Below, one piece after another: positions 26,304 to 35,911 of a stretch of 64,000 nucleotides of DNA; within the stretch, counting starts at the first letter, position 1; each line of letters begins with the position of its first letter. The notes under the pieces are model-generated. The model ran no database searches. It was not told where the DNA came from and worked only from the letters and a program-made list of their open reading frames with translations. This DNA comes from Bacteroides sp. (GTDB lineage: Bacteria; Bacteroidota; Bacteroidia; Bacteroidales; Muribaculaceae): assembly GCA_014802265.1 (NCBI GenBank), contig JAAVCP010000058.1, forward strand, positions 1 to 64,000, given 5' to 3'. A program made the position numbers and the translations under genes.

Positions 26304-27130
26304 TTATAATGTGTATTCAGAAAAAGTGGCTGACGAAAGATTTGAAACATTATTGTTCTTCGCATATTTAAAACTGGAATTCACCTTAAAATTCCACTTT
26401 TGTTTTTGCACGTCCAATGAGTGGGACGTTGATACGGACAGTGATTTATTTCTTGATATGCCGTAAGAATATCCGTAAGTATCACCACCAGACAAAAATT
26501 TAGTGATAAGTGAATTTATGTCATTATCTATAGTCTGATGGGTCATGAAAACCTCCCCCGAGAACTGTATATCTCTATATGGAATTTAGCCTAATAGTCA
26601 AATCCTCCTTGATACGTTTTAAAGACTCCGGATTGCATTGAGCCGGGTTTGAAATCAGTGTCTTGTCCAGGCTTTCTGTTTTGTCACTTAAGTTATTGGC
26701 ATTACCATATAATGATAGGCGAGCATTGTCCATAGTCCGAATAATCGGCTAAGATATCTATCATTTAAGCCATAAGCGGCTTCAATATTTGTGAGCAGAC
26801 CTTGGTTATATTCTTTTTTCAACCTTACATCCATATCCCCATAATCATTCCCCATGATTTTGTCCATTTCATCTTGCCGTTCATATACAGTTATGTTCTT
26901 AACTGTATAAGCTCCAAGGTTGTCAAGCATCATCTGCCGATTTCCTTTGAAAAAATCCTTACCGTTTAATAAAAGATTCTCAACATATCGTCCATTGACA
27001 TATATTTCTCCTACTTCCCAAATCCCTTCATTAATGTCGTAGGGCTATTCTTCATTTCATAAGTATAGTTCCTTGCGACACTGCATTTATAGTTTATTTC
27101 TGCTCTGAGAGTGTGACACATCATTTCTTC
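26304..27130 (-). pseudogene. Decayed outer-membrane TonB-receptor-like gene
   Basis: Fragments in different frames of the minus strand line up with one Bacteroidales family of outer-membrane beta-barrel/TonB-receptor-like proteins. In order they are: NYTYEMKNSPTT (about 27080-27045); a shift into IYVNGRYVENLLLNGKDFF and MLDNLGAYTVKNITVYE with MDVRLKKEYNQG (about 27030-26690); NNLSDKTESL with an in-frame stop near 26580; then FSGEVFMTHQTIDNDINS with SGGDTYGYSYGISRNKSLS to the stop near 26304. Several frameshifts, a stop and large internal deletions separate the pieces; intact relatives are about 800-950 residues long. The gene is clearly dead. Boundaries are approximate, and the 5' sequence to 27298 holds no recognisable coding. 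Confidence 0.75.
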
Positions 27131-27298
27131 TAATTTAATAAAAGATTAATCCATATTTGGAATGGATTTACTATCCTGTGTGGGGTGCACGGTAAAGAAA
27201 ATGACAAATCAAGCTTCTGACTTGACTTAAAGTTAATTCTAAACAATTTATTATGTATCATTTTCGTTATTTATTCATTGTAACCAATCTCCCCGCGT

Positions 27299-28909
27299 AT
27301 GAGAATTTTTACCAACGTGAAACACGTCATTTTAATTATCATTCTAATCTCTTCATCTGCAATTACAGCGGCTCAATCTTCTGACTCGATAAAATCTCTG
27401 AAGCAAGCTAAAAATTTGCTTAATAACAATCTTTATTCCTATGAGGACTATCAAAATACTCTTAAAGCACTTGACATAATTGGGCAAAGTGCTGAAACAG
27501 ATTCAATTAGTTTCTATGGTGCTACAGCACTCAGCAAATATGCATGGATGCTGATCAACTTGGGAGAGCAAGACACTGCGTTACCTCTATTCCGTAAAGC
27601 CCTTGAGTACTGTCCACCGGAAGATTCAGTAATTTATTATGATATAATTACTGGGATGGGAGGTATATATTTAAATCAAGGTAATTATGAGGAAGCTCAG
27701 AAAATAATCACTGCAGCATTGAAATATCACACCAACACCAGCGACTCCTTGGGAATGATAAAAGATTATTTCAATATAGCCGCATTATATTTTCGTAAAG
27801 ATAAGCCCTCAAGTGCGCTCTCCTATGCATATAAGGCACTTACGTTGGCTGAAAAAAGCCACAATTATGATTATCAAAGTCATATTTTGGGATTTCTTTC
27901 TCAAATTGAAACAGATTCTGAACATAAAGACAGTTTACTGGCTCAAGCCTCACTAATTAATTATAGGAATGACTTTACTGGGTTGACAGCCCATAATCTT
28001 CATCTTCGGGCAAAATTATATCTCAGTCTCCATCAATTTGATAAAGCTATGAATTATGCTGAGAAGAGCATGGATGTAGCAAAGAAATATAACCAAACTT
28101 CTATTTATATTGCCGCATTACGGACTAAAGCCAAAATTTATGCAGAACTTAAAGATTATCCGCAAGCGTATTTTAATCTCAATCTTGCTAATGAGAATGA
28201 ATCCGCTAATCAAATAAAAGAGAAAAGTCTTAGGGCACAACGTGGTGAATATGCTACTCGTCTTATTGATTGGTGTGAGGCGAATCTTGTAAAAAGAAAT
28301 GGACATTATGTGATGCGGAAACCTATGTCAACCTCAACTAAGATATTAATTATATTAGGAATTCTTGTGGTCCTAACAGCGATAGTTATTATAACAGTAA
28401 GGATAAAGAGAGGAAAAGAGGAAATAAATGACATAGAGAAGACACGTCTAAATTCTGAAATCAGCCAACTCATGAAAGATAAGGAAGAGATGTGGGAACG
28501 AATTAATTACTTCATGTTCTTTCATAATAATCATAATGTGTTAATGGATAAAATTAGATCTTTGGCTAAACAAGGTCTCTCAACAAAGGAATCAGAACAA
28601 GCAAGCTCATTAAGAAAAATTGGAGCGTATGCAGCATCAAATATGCTTGATAAATTAGATGACCAATATACTGCTCTCCAAAAAGAAAATGAAGATGCAT
28701 TTCTTTTGCGTCTGCAAAAATCATTTCCGAGTGTAACTGATGCAGAAAAGAAATTGGCAACATATCTGCGGGCAGGGTTGTCTACACATGAGATATGTGT
28801 AATAACAGGTAATCAACCCCGCTCTATAAATATGACAAGATACCGCCTGAGAAAAAGCCTTCAACTTGGAGAAGGCGAGAATTTGGAACAATACCTTAGA
28901 TCCATCTAA
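27299..28909 (+). CDS. Membrane-anchored TPR protein with C-terminal HTH, second copy
   Basis: A 536-residue regulator with the same architecture as the gene at 14408-16081. A signal/anchor segment (KHVILIIILISSSAITAAQ) comes first. TPR repeats span residues ~60-320 and include the readable units GGIYLNQGNYEEAQKIITAAL and YAYKALTLAEKS. A transmembrane helix lies at about 348-370 (KILIILGILVVLTAIVIITV), then a coiled coil. The LuxR-like HTH at the end reads FPSVTDAEKKLATYLRAGLS, with RSINMTRYRLRKSL. It is followed on the same strand by the giant secreted protein at 29091, whose promoter is preceded by three direct repeats, so a regulator-target pair is likely. No well-formed promoter of its own was found. 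Confidence 0.82.
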   Translation: MRIFTNVKHVILIIILISSSAITAAQSSDSIKSLKQAKNLLNNNLYSYEDYQNTLKALDIIGQSAETDSISFYGATALSKYAWMLINLGEQDTALPLFRKALEYCPPEDSVIYYDIITGMGGIYLNQGNYEEAQKIITAALKYHTNTSDSLGMIKDYFNIAALYFRKDKPSSALSYAYKALTLAEKSHNYDYQSHILGFLSQIETDSEHKDSLLAQASLINYRNDFTGLTAHNLHLRAKLYLSLHQFDKAMNYAEKSMDVAKKYNQTSIYIAALRTKAKIYAELKDYPQAYFNLNLANENESANQIKEKSLRAQRGEYATRLIDWCEANLVKRNGHYVMRKPMSTSTKILIILGILVVLTAIVIITVRIKRGKEEINDIEKTRLNSEISQLMKDKEEMWERINYFMFFHNNHNVLMDKIRSLAKQGLSTKESEQASSLRKIGAYAASNMLDKLDDQYTALQKENEDAFLLRLQKSFPSVTDAEKKLATYLRAGLSTHEICVITGNQPRSINMTRYRLRKSLQLGEGENLEQYLRSI

Positions 28910-28928
28910 TCACGACTGTTTTGGATAG

Positions 28929-29012
28929 TGTAGACATTAATTTATTTTGACTGTCAGATAGTTATATATTGAGTGTAGACAATAATAATTTGATATTTCT
29001 TTATTGTAGACA
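28929..29012 (+). promoter_or_regulatory. Three TGTAGACA direct repeats upstream of the giant secreted protein
   Basis: TGTAGACA occurs at 28929-28936, 28974-28981 and 29005-29012, each followed by A/T-rich bases and spaced 45 and 31 bases apart. The last ends 19 bases before the -33 TTG at 29032. Identical 8-mers at this density, directly upstream of a promoter and just after an HTH regulator gene, suggest activator binding sites. Confidence 0.6.
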
Positions 29013-29031
29013 TAATTTCTACCTAGTAATA

Positions 29032-29063
29032 TTGTGGGTATGATTATATTCACCTTAACTTTG
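29032..29063 (+). promoter_or_regulatory. Promoter of the giant secreted protein
   Basis: TTG (29032-29034), 21 bases, TAACTTTG (29056-29063). Transcription near 29070 leaves a short leader to the ATG at 29091 and excludes the in-frame ATG at 29034, which lies inside the promoter. Confidence 0.7.
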
Positions 29064-29090
29064 CCATCAAATAAACCAACCTATATGTTT

Positions 29091-32000
29091 ATGAAAATAA
29101 CAAATTATCTTATCACGGCTGCCTTAGCATTGGCAGCCATCTCCCCTGGTCGGACTGAGGCAAAGGAGAGCTTCTCAAAACATCGGGTATTATCTCCCAC
29201 TACAGCAAAATCATTGCCAGTGAAGCTCCACAGTGAACAGCTCAAGACAAGAGCCGATCGCCCCTGGCTAATGAAAACAAAAAAGAGAAAGGATTCCAAG
29301 TTTCTTACCACACATACCTCTATAAAGAAAACCGGAAAATCGGCATCTGCCAAACTACTGTTGCCAATAAAATCTGCGCAACAGCCCACAACCCTCTATG
29401 GCAATTTGACATATACTTATGATTGGGACTACTATGGCAATCCTCAAATGGGCATATATTCTTTTTCCGCAGATATGAGTAATGACCCCATAGGAATTAT
29501 TATTGATCCAGTACTTCAAACAACATGTGGAGTTATGTTTGAAGGTGCCTTCTACGGTTATTCCTATGATGCTCTGGAAGACATAGAATATTGGATAGTA
29601 TATGACATTGACAAAGGAATATTGATACGTCAAGAGCCTGTAGACTTTAGCTATGAGGCTACCGATCTGACATACGATAAACAAACAGGGCTAATTTACG
29701 GTTGTTTCCTCAATGAGGAAGGATATGACTTCGAATTTTGTTCCATTAATCCCACCACTCTTGAACGCACGGTTATAAATGACACTAATTTTACTCAATA
29801 TGGTCGTCTTGTAGCTCTCGCCACTCATCCTGACGGGCGAATGTTTGGCATTACTCTTGAAGGTGTACTTGAACAAATTGATCCCTCAACAGGTGATATC
29901 ACCACAATAGCAAGCGTTGGGCTCCCCATTTCTAACTATGTGCAGACAGCAACGTTTGATCCCTATACAGGTAATATGTATTGGATAGCCAACACTGCTG
30001 ACGGGGAATATCTCACAATTATTGATATTGATAAACTAAGTCTTGGGTATATCGGAGAGTTCTATAATCTGGAACAATGGTCGGGTCTCTATATTCCCGG
30101 TGAGGTTATTGAAGACTCTGCTCCGGCAAAGGTTGAAAACCTTTATATAAACTTTTGTGAAGGCTCCACAAAAGGAGAAATCACCTTCAATCTTCCTCAA
30201 TTAAACTATGGGGGAGATAGTCTTTCCAGTGAAGTAGACTACACTATTCTCATTGACGACGTGGCGATTGTTAATGATAGTGGGCTTCCGGGTGCTATGA
30301 TCAATCACTCCATATCATCAGCAACTGGCTATCATAAGTTTGAGGTAGTACCCTCAAATTCATTTGGTAAAGGAGAAGTAGCCAGACAAAGAGTATGGAT
30401 TGGGTATGATACACCTCTTCCGGTCACTAATGTGTCTCTCACATTTGATGATAGAAAGGCCCTTCTTACATGGACTGCTCCACAAAGCGGCATTCACGGC
30501 GGCTATGTAGATCTCTCCGAAACGACCTATACCATTACACGTCTACCTGATAATGTAATTGTAGCCACAGATTGGAAGAGTACTACTTATACTGAAGAGG
30601 TACCTGACAATAGTCTTACAGCTTACAGATATATTATTGTGCCGACATTCAAGGGGCTAATCGGTAAAGAGACAGTATCAAATAAAGTCTGGAATGGTCG
30701 TGCATTTGAGGTGCCATATTCAAATGATTTTTCTGATGAAGAATCATGGGGATTAATTTCTATACTTGATTTTGATGACTATGAATCTGATCCGGAAGAG
30801 CCTTATGCCTATAGAGATAATTGGTGGATATGTGACGGTTACAATGGTAATGACCTACGCATTGTGTTTACCGAGAACCAAGATGACTGGGCTATTCTTC
30901 CTCCCATGCATATGACAACAGGACGTGACTACGCTTTTTACGGTCCATACTCCACAAATGCAGATAAAAATATAATTTTAGAAAATATCGAAATATTTAT
31001 TGGGGAGGGAGACGACCTGACCACCTACACTCAACTTGATTATACACTTTATAATGAAGATGACATTGACTATATAAAATCCATCTATGTTCCTTCTTCA
31101 GAGGGAGACTATCGGTTTGCTCTTCATGCCACGGGACCTTATGAATCTTGCTTTTGGGCTCTTGAAGGCATTAATATTGATGTGAATGATATATTTGGTG
31201 CGCCTGATTCAGTAAGTGATTTCAAGGTAACGGCAGCTCCAGACGGTAGTTTATGTGCCAACGTGTCTTTTAATGCTCCAATATTAAAATGTAACGGAGA
31301 GTCTTTGACATCAATTGATACCATTGATATAGAAGTTGATGGCAATATAGTAAAGAGTTTCGTCTTCCCTGTGCCGGGTGAGTTTATAGAGTATCAAATT
31401 AATAATCTCTCAAAGGATTCTCATCTGTTTTGTGTGGCAGCATATAATTCAGCGGGCTGTGGTCGAAAGGCTTCACAGAAAACATTTATAGGATATGACA
31501 TTCCCGGAAATGTGCCCGACCTCGTGCTATCAGACAATGTTGATAACATCTCCATTAAATGGAGTGAACCGATAACCGGTGTTAACGGAGGATACATTGA
31601 TCGGTCGTCGCTCGTCTATGCTCTGTATTGCTATGACAGCACTTATGGGAATTTTGATGGCATAGGAGAGACATCTAACACTGAATGGACACATCAGCCC
31701 GTAATGAGTGGAGAGCAGAGACTCTTGGAATATGCCATTGAGCCTCGCACAGCAGATGGAGAAGGTGAAGCCACAATCTCATCACCTATTGCGGTTGGAG
31801 ATGCTTGGTCTCTTCCTTTCCGAGAAACATTCACTCGGGCAGATCTTGACAATAATCTGTGGTGGAACGATAACTACTATAACACTTTCTATATTGCACC
31901 GGGATATATTACCACTGGAGATGATATGGATCATAGTGGAGGATTAGCCTGCTACACTTCCGATACTGCCGGTTCTATTACCAGTGGGAAAATATCATTG

Positions 32001-33641
32001 GAAGGAACTATTAATCCGGCTATAATAATTGGAGTGTACCATTTTCCTAATGTCAACAACACATTATGCATAGGAGTGACTGACGATAAAGGCAACTTGC
32101 ATACTCTTCATACAGTCAATGATATTAATGATGGCTCACAAGAGGGATGGCGTCAACTCGTAGTAAGTCTTGACAAAGTAAAAAATTCAAGGTATGTCAA
32201 TCTTGTTCTGACAGCAACCTGTGAAAACTATGATGTTCCGGTAATGGTAGACAATATTCGAGTGCGTGACTTACTTGAAGAGAATCTAACCTCATATATT
32301 ACCACTAAAGATTTCTACACCAAAGGTTGTAATGCCACTGTTGATGTTCTTGTAGAGAATTATGGACTCAACGATGCAAAAGATTATACTATCCAACTGC
32401 TTGCAGATGGCGAGGAGGTAACATCTGTGAAAGGGATTCCCCTCCAATTCTCAGAAGAAAAGAAATATACCCTGTCGTTCCCTATCTCTTCTGTGAATGA
32501 GAATAGGGAGATTAAACTCGAAGTGAAAGTTATCTATCCGATAGATAATTATCCTGAAGATAATACCCACACTGCTATCGTTTCGTTGAGGGATAATGCG
32601 TTTCCTGCTCCCACCTCTTTGGCTGCTCATTACTCTGATAATAATGAAACAATCGTTTCCTGGGAAACCCCTGAAATAAAAGAGAATCGTTACACAACAG
32701 AAGATTTTGAGACCTATACAGCGTGGATAAAAGATGGCATTGGTGATTGGATAACCCTTGATCAAGACGGAGAAATCACTTACTCTCACTCTATGATTTA
32801 TTGGCCCAATGCGAAAGAACCTCACGCATATATGGTGTTTAATCCAAGCCAAGCAGATTCTAATTACGAGAATCTTATCGAAGCGGGTTATGATTTTACC
32901 CCCTATTCAGGGGAACAATATCTGGCAAGTTTTTGTCCTGACGAGTGGTATGCTTCTAACACTCAATCTGATGATTGGCTAATTTCTCCTGAACTTTCAG
33001 GTAAATCTCAAACTATCAAATTTATGGCTAAGAGCCTCGCATGGGTTGAGGATATTAATATATATTACAGTACAGACTCCAATCTCATAGAGAGCTTTAT
33101 TCCATTAGAGGAATGGGTTGAAGTACCGAGTAAATGGACAGAATTTGAGGTTGAACTCCCAGAAGGAACAAAATATTTTGCCATACGCCATATTTCAATT
33201 GAACAGTGGGCTCTATTTATTGATGACATTAAATATCGTTGCCCTGCTGATGATCTTACTCCGTTAGGCTTCAATGTTTACCGCGACGGAGAGAAGATTG
33301 CAGAGCTTGATTGGGACACATTGTCATTCATCGATGTTAACGCATTTGGTCAGGAATATATCTATAAAGTTACGGCATGTTATGATCTTGGAGAATCAGC
33401 ACCGGTAGCCATCACAGTTAAGCCAAGTGGATTGAGCAGTATAGTCCATAACGGTAAAATTGCTGATGAAGGTAAGGTGATTGCGGTATATGGTTATGAG
33501 GGTATGCCGATTGAAATATCATCTGTCGATGGCAAACTCATTTACTCAGGTATTCCTGATAAAACGCTAAGAGTTAATGCTACATCAGGCATATATATTA
33601 TCAAGACTAAAAATGCTACTAAAAAACTGATAGTAAAATAG
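29091..33641 (+). CDS. Giant secreted adhesin-like protein with Fn3 and jelly-roll domains, T9SS tail
   Basis: A 1516-residue surface protein. The signal peptide is KITNYLITAALALAAISPGRTEA, then a basic linker. Residues ~95-350 look like a beta-propeller/WD-like region (DLTYDKQTGLIYGCF, ALATHPDGRMFGIT, ATFDPYTGNMYWIA). Several fibronectin type III modules follow (e.g. PVTNVSLTFDDRKALLTWTA). They alternate with choice-of-anchor-J/cleaved-adhesin jelly rolls (DNWWICDGYNGNDLRI, DDWAILPPMHM, SDDWLISPELSG). The C terminus VNATSGIYIIKTKNATKKLIVK is a Por tail. Such modules are typical of Porphyromonas and Prevotella surface adhesins that bind host proteins or glycans. The adjacent TPR-LuxR gene is the probable regulator. 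The ligand is unknown. Confidence 0.78.
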   Translation: MKITNYLITAALALAAISPGRTEAKESFSKHRVLSPTTAKSLPVKLHSEQLKTRADRPWLMKTKKRKDSKFLTTHTSIKKTGKSASAKLLLPIKSAQQPTTLYGNLTYTYDWDYYGNPQMGIYSFSADMSNDPIGIIIDPVLQTTCGVMFEGAFYGYSYDALEDIEYWIVYDIDKGILIRQEPVDFSYEATDLTYDKQTGLIYGCFLNEEGYDFEFCSINPTTLERTVINDTNFTQYGRLVALATHPDGRMFGITLEGVLEQIDPSTGDITTIASVGLPISNYVQTATFDPYTGNMYWIANTADGEYLTIIDIDKLSLGYIGEFYNLEQWSGLYIPGEVIEDSAPAKVENLYINFCEGSTKGEITFNLPQLNYGGDSLSSEVDYTILIDDVAIVNDSGLPGAMINHSISSATGYHKFEVVPSNSFGKGEVARQRVWIGYDTPLPVTNVSLTFDDRKALLTWTAPQSGIHGGYVDLSETTYTITRLPDNVIVATDWKSTTYTEEVPDNSLTAYRYIIVPTFKGLIGKETVSNKVWNGRAFEVPYSNDFSDEESWGLISILDFDDYESDPEEPYAYRDNWWICDGYNGNDLRIVFTENQDDWAILPPMHMTTGRDYAFYGPYSTNADKNIILENIEIFIGEGDDLTTYTQLDYTLYNEDDIDYIKSIYVPSSEGDYRFALHATGPYESCFWALEGINIDVNDIFGAPDSVSDFKVTAAPDGSLCANVSFNAPILKCNGESLTSIDTIDIEVDGNIVKSFVFPVPGEFIEYQINNLSKDSHLFCVAAYNSAGCGRKASQKTFIGYDIPGNVPDLVLSDNVDNISIKWSEPITGVNGGYIDRSSLVYALYCYDSTYGNFDGIGETSNTEWTHQPVMSGEQRLLEYAIEPRTADGEGEATISSPIAVGDAWSLPFRETFTRADLDNNLWWNDNYYNTFYIAPGYITTGDDMDHSGGLACYTSDTAGSITSGKISLEGTINPAIIIGVYHFPNVNNTLCIGVTDDKGNLHTLHTVNDINDGSQEGWRQLVVSLDKVKNSRYVNLVLTATCENYDVPVMVDNIRVRDLLEENLTSYITTKDFYTKGCNATVDVLVENYGLNDAKDYTIQLLADGEEVTSVKGIPLQFSEEKKYTLSFPISSVNENREIKLEVKVIYPIDNYPEDNTHTAIVSLRDNAFPAPTSLAAHYSDNNETIVSWETPEIKENRYTTEDFETYTAWIKDGIGDWITLDQDGEITYSHSMIYWPNAKEPHAYMVFNPSQADSNYENLIEAGYDFTPYSGEQYLASFCPDEWYASNTQSDDWLISPELSGKSQTIKFMAKSLAWVEDINIYYSTDSNLIESFIPLEEWVEVPSKWTEFEVELPEGTKYFAIRHISIEQWALFIDDIKYRCPADDLTPLGFNVYRDGEKIAELDWDTLSFIDVNAFGQEYIYKVTACYDLGESAPVAITVKPSGLSSIVHNGKIADEGKVIAVYGYEGMPIEISSVDGKLIYSGIPDKTLRVNATSGIYIIKTKNATKKLIVK

Positions 33642-33709
33642 CAATTTGTATAATTCAATGTAGTGATTTAATTTTTATGGAAATTTACTTCATTGAAGAA
33701 TAATCTCAG

Positions 33710-33774
33710 ATCTTATAAATATAATGCCTCCAATTTCTTAAATTCTGAAATTGGAGGCATTATATTTATAAGAT
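33710..33774. terminator. 28-bp perfect stem between convergent genes
   Basis: Arms at 33710-33737 and 33747-33774 are exact reverse complements with a 9-base loop; the central part of each arm is GCCTCCAATTTC or its complement. It follows the giant secreted gene and precedes the convergent tonB gene, so a bidirectional terminator is likely. A 28-bp perfect stem is unusually long. Confidence 0.72.
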
Positions 33775-33938
33775 GGTGGTATTCTCTTAAATAATCTTTA
33801 TATAAACTTTGAATTATCAGTGTGGAGGATTTAGGGTAGTGGTGGGTAAATATAGCTTTAGACTTTATAGAAATTAAATCAATACTAAAAAGATACCGAT
33901 TGTCTTTATTTCTGAGTAAGTCTGAATGTGTCTGTTGG

Positions 33939-34688
33939 TTATTTGGGAGTTATGGTAAATGTGATGGAACCACGAGTGGAGGTGGCACCCTTCTTTGCTG
34001 ACCATTTAGCTTGCTTTGCGGCTGCTTCACATTTGCGGCGGATTGCTACGTCGGCACTTCCGGAGGCTGATGCCTCAATCACTTTCCCTTCTGCATCAAT
34101 CACAACATTGACTTTTACCACGGTCTTGTGACGCAGAGCGACATCAGGTTTCGGACAGCTTATAAAGGTGCGTCCATGAGCGTTCCCACTTACTCCTATG
34201 CCGGTTCCTCCGGCTCCGGAAGTACCTTTGTCAGTACCCTCCACAGCTCCATTCTTATTGGAAAACTTGTTTGCCACGGAACTGGTGGCTTTCTGTTTTT
34301 CCTTTTCAGTCTGTGAAGGCTCGGTCACCTTTACGGCACTTTCTTTTTTCTGAGTGTTCATTTTTGGCTTTGGAGGCGCAGGTTCCGGCTTCGGACCCGG
34401 TTCAATTATCTCGGCATGATCTTCCGGTGCCGGCTCAGGTTTCCCTTTCATTGCCGGTGCCGGCTTGTCGTGATTGACAGCATTTTCCTCACCCAATTCT
34501 ACAAGCTCCGGCTCAATAAACAGTTCCTCCTCCGGCTCCATTAGTTCGGGAGTAGATGCCTTGGCAATTTCCTGGCGTTCCCAGGATATACTGCCGTAGA
34601 AAAGCACAAGCAGCAGAATCAGGGTGACGCAAAAAGTTAGCGCCGCCGCAATGATCCGGTCTTTACTATTATTATTTTTCTCAGCCAT
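33939..34688 (-). CDS. tonB: Energy transducer TonB
   Basis: A 249-residue TonB-family protein linking the ExbBD proton channel to outer-membrane receptors. It has a short cytoplasmic N terminus, a membrane helix at about 13-35 (IIAAALTFCVTLILLLVLFYG), and a periplasmic Pro/Glu/Lys-rich spacer (EPAPEDHAEIIEPGPKPEP). The TonB C-terminal domain follows (RHKTVVKVNVVIDAEGKV, SADVAIRRKCEAAAKQAKWS). A start at 34766 would lie inside the exbD gene; ATG 34688 gives the usual N terminus. It directly follows exbD with a 7-base gap. The order exbB-exbD-tonB downstream of pdxJ is a common Bacteroidales arrangement. Confidence 0.9.
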   Translation of the reverse strand: MAEKNNNSKDRIIAAALTFCVTLILLLVLFYGSISWERQEIAKASTPELMEPEEELFIEPELVELGEENAVNHDKPAPAMKGKPEPAPEDHAEIIEPGPKPEPAPPKPKMNTQKKESAVKVTEPSQTEKEKQKATSSVANKFSNKNGAVEGTDKGTSGAGGTGIGVSGNAHGRTFISCPKPDVALRHKTVVKVNVVIDAEGKVIEASASGSADVAIRRKCEAAAKQAKWSAKKGATSTRGSITFTITPK

Positions 34689-34695
34689 TAAGGTA

Positions 34696-35130
34696 TCACT
34701 TCTGGGAGCTTCTTGTGGCAAGCACAAGTTTAAGATTATTCCTGGCAGCGAGGTCAAGCACTTCAATCACACGGGCATAAGCCACAGTGCTGTCAGCATA
34801 AAGAGCCACTGCCCTTAAGGAATCCTGATGTTGAATGAGCATCAGACTTGCCAGCAGCTCGTCGCGGGTCACCGCACGTGCCGTGGAGTTCTCTTCAATG
34901 GAGTCATTGCGGTCTGCCACGAGCCACAGTTTTGACTCCGCGTCAATATATACCTCAGTCACCGGCTTCTGTGATGTCTGTTCGCTGCTTTGCGGCAGGT
35001 TGACATCAATTGCAGCGGGGAAAATGAGGGTAGAGGTCACCATGAAGAAGATGAGCAGAAGGAATATCACGTCTGTCATTGACGACATGGAGAAAGTATC
35101 AAGGGTCTGGAAATTCTTTTTTAAAGCCAC
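34696..35130 (-). CDS. exbD: Biopolymer transport protein ExbD
   Basis: A 144-residue ExbD/TolR protein. A short N terminus, one membrane helix at about 14-35 (SSMTDVIFLLLIFFMVTSTL, with the conserved Asp in MTD that carries protons) and a periplasmic domain match the family. The start is uncertain: no ATG lies near the expected N terminus. GTG at 35130 gives VALKKNFQTLDTF, the usual length, and I prefer it; TTG at 35154 would add eight residues encoded in intergenic repeat sequence. It works with ExbB and TonB, both adjacent. Only one ExbD copy is present in this operon. Confidence 0.88.
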   Translation of the reverse strand: MALKKNFQTLDTFSMSSMTDVIFLLLIFFMVTSTLIFPAAIDVNLPQSSEQTSQKPVTEVYIDAESKLWLVADRNDSIEENSTARAVTRDELLASLMLIQHQDSLRAVALYADSTVAYARVIEVLDLAARNNLKLVLATRSSQK

Positions 35131-35156
35131 GTTCTGATTAATTTTAATTAGCAATT

Positions 35157-35254
35157 AGTAATTAGAAATTATGATTGGCAGCACTCTGAGAATTAGTAAT
35201 TAGCAATTAAAATTGGTAAAGTCCTGGTGATTTCATTCCTAATTTCTAATTACT
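35157..35254. repeat. AT-rich inverted/direct repeats between exbB and exbD
   Basis: AGTAATTAGAAATTA (35157-35171) and its exact reverse complement (35240-35254) bracket several copies of AATTAGTAATTAG and AATTAGCAATTA. Similar AT-rich repeated strings occur near 41030-41095 and 63401-63490. Probably an intergenic spacer repeat within the operon. Confidence 0.6.
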
Positions 35255-35263
35255 CATTCCTAA

Positions 35264-35890
35264 TTATTTGGAAGGCTCGTTGAGGAGATCCATGAATTCC
35301 ATAGTCTTTGCCTCGAGTGAGTTCATGACATGATTTACTCTCGACACCAGGAAGTTGTAGGCGAAAAGGGCAGCGATACCCACCACGAGACCTGCGACAG
35401 TGGTGACGAGGGCTTGATAAATGCCGGAGGAAAGGACAGTGATATTGGCAGAGGTGCCTGCATTGGCGAGTGCGAAGAAAGCCTCGATCATACCAACCAC
35501 AGTGCCAAGGAATCCGAGCATCGGCGCACCGGCAGCAGTGGTGGAAAGCCAGGTGAATCCTTTGGCAAGGTTTGCCACCTCTATATTGCCGGTGTTTTCA
35601 ATGGCGACCAGCACATCATTCATGGGGCGTCCGATACGGTTGACACCTTTCAATATCAGGCGTGCAGAGGGTGTGTCGGTGCGCTTGCAGAGTATAATGG
35701 CATTTTCGATATCTCCTTCCATTATATAGTCGCGAATGCGTTGCATGAAGCTGTCGTCAGACTTCGATGCCTTGTGGAGGGCTATGCATCTTTCTATGAA
35801 GATATAAATGCTCACGATGAGGAGCACCGCCAAGGGAATCATGATGTAGCCGCCATCTATCACCAGCGACCAAAAAGACAGGGAATCCAT
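35264..35890 (-). CDS. exbB: ExbB/TolQ/MotA-family proton channel protein
   Basis: A 208-residue inner-membrane protein with three predicted membrane helices: residues ~13-30 (GYIMIPLAVLLIVSIYIFIE), ~115-140 (TAAGAPMLGFLGTVVGMIEAFF) and ~155-180 (GIYQALVTTVAGLVVGIAALF). The GLGTVxGM-like segment and the TTxxGL motif in the last two helices are the MotA/TolQ/ExbB signature. It forms the pentameric channel around ExbD that powers TonB. Start ATG is 21 bases after the pdxJ stop, so the four genes pdxJ-exbB-exbD-tonB are probably one operon, apart from the 109-base repeat-filled gap before exbD. Confidence 0.9.
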   Translation of the reverse strand: MDSLSFWSLVIDGGYIMIPLAVLLIVSIYIFIERCIALHKASKSDDSFMQRIRDYIMEGDIENAIILCKRTDTPSARLILKGVNRIGRPMNDVLVAIENTGNIEVANLAKGFTWLSTTAAGAPMLGFLGTVVGMIEAFFALANAGTSANITVLSSGIYQALVTTVAGLVVGIAALFAYNFLVSRVNHVMNSLEAKTMEFMDLLNEPSK

Positions 35891-35911
35891 TTTTTTAGGG
35901 TTGAGAGTTGA

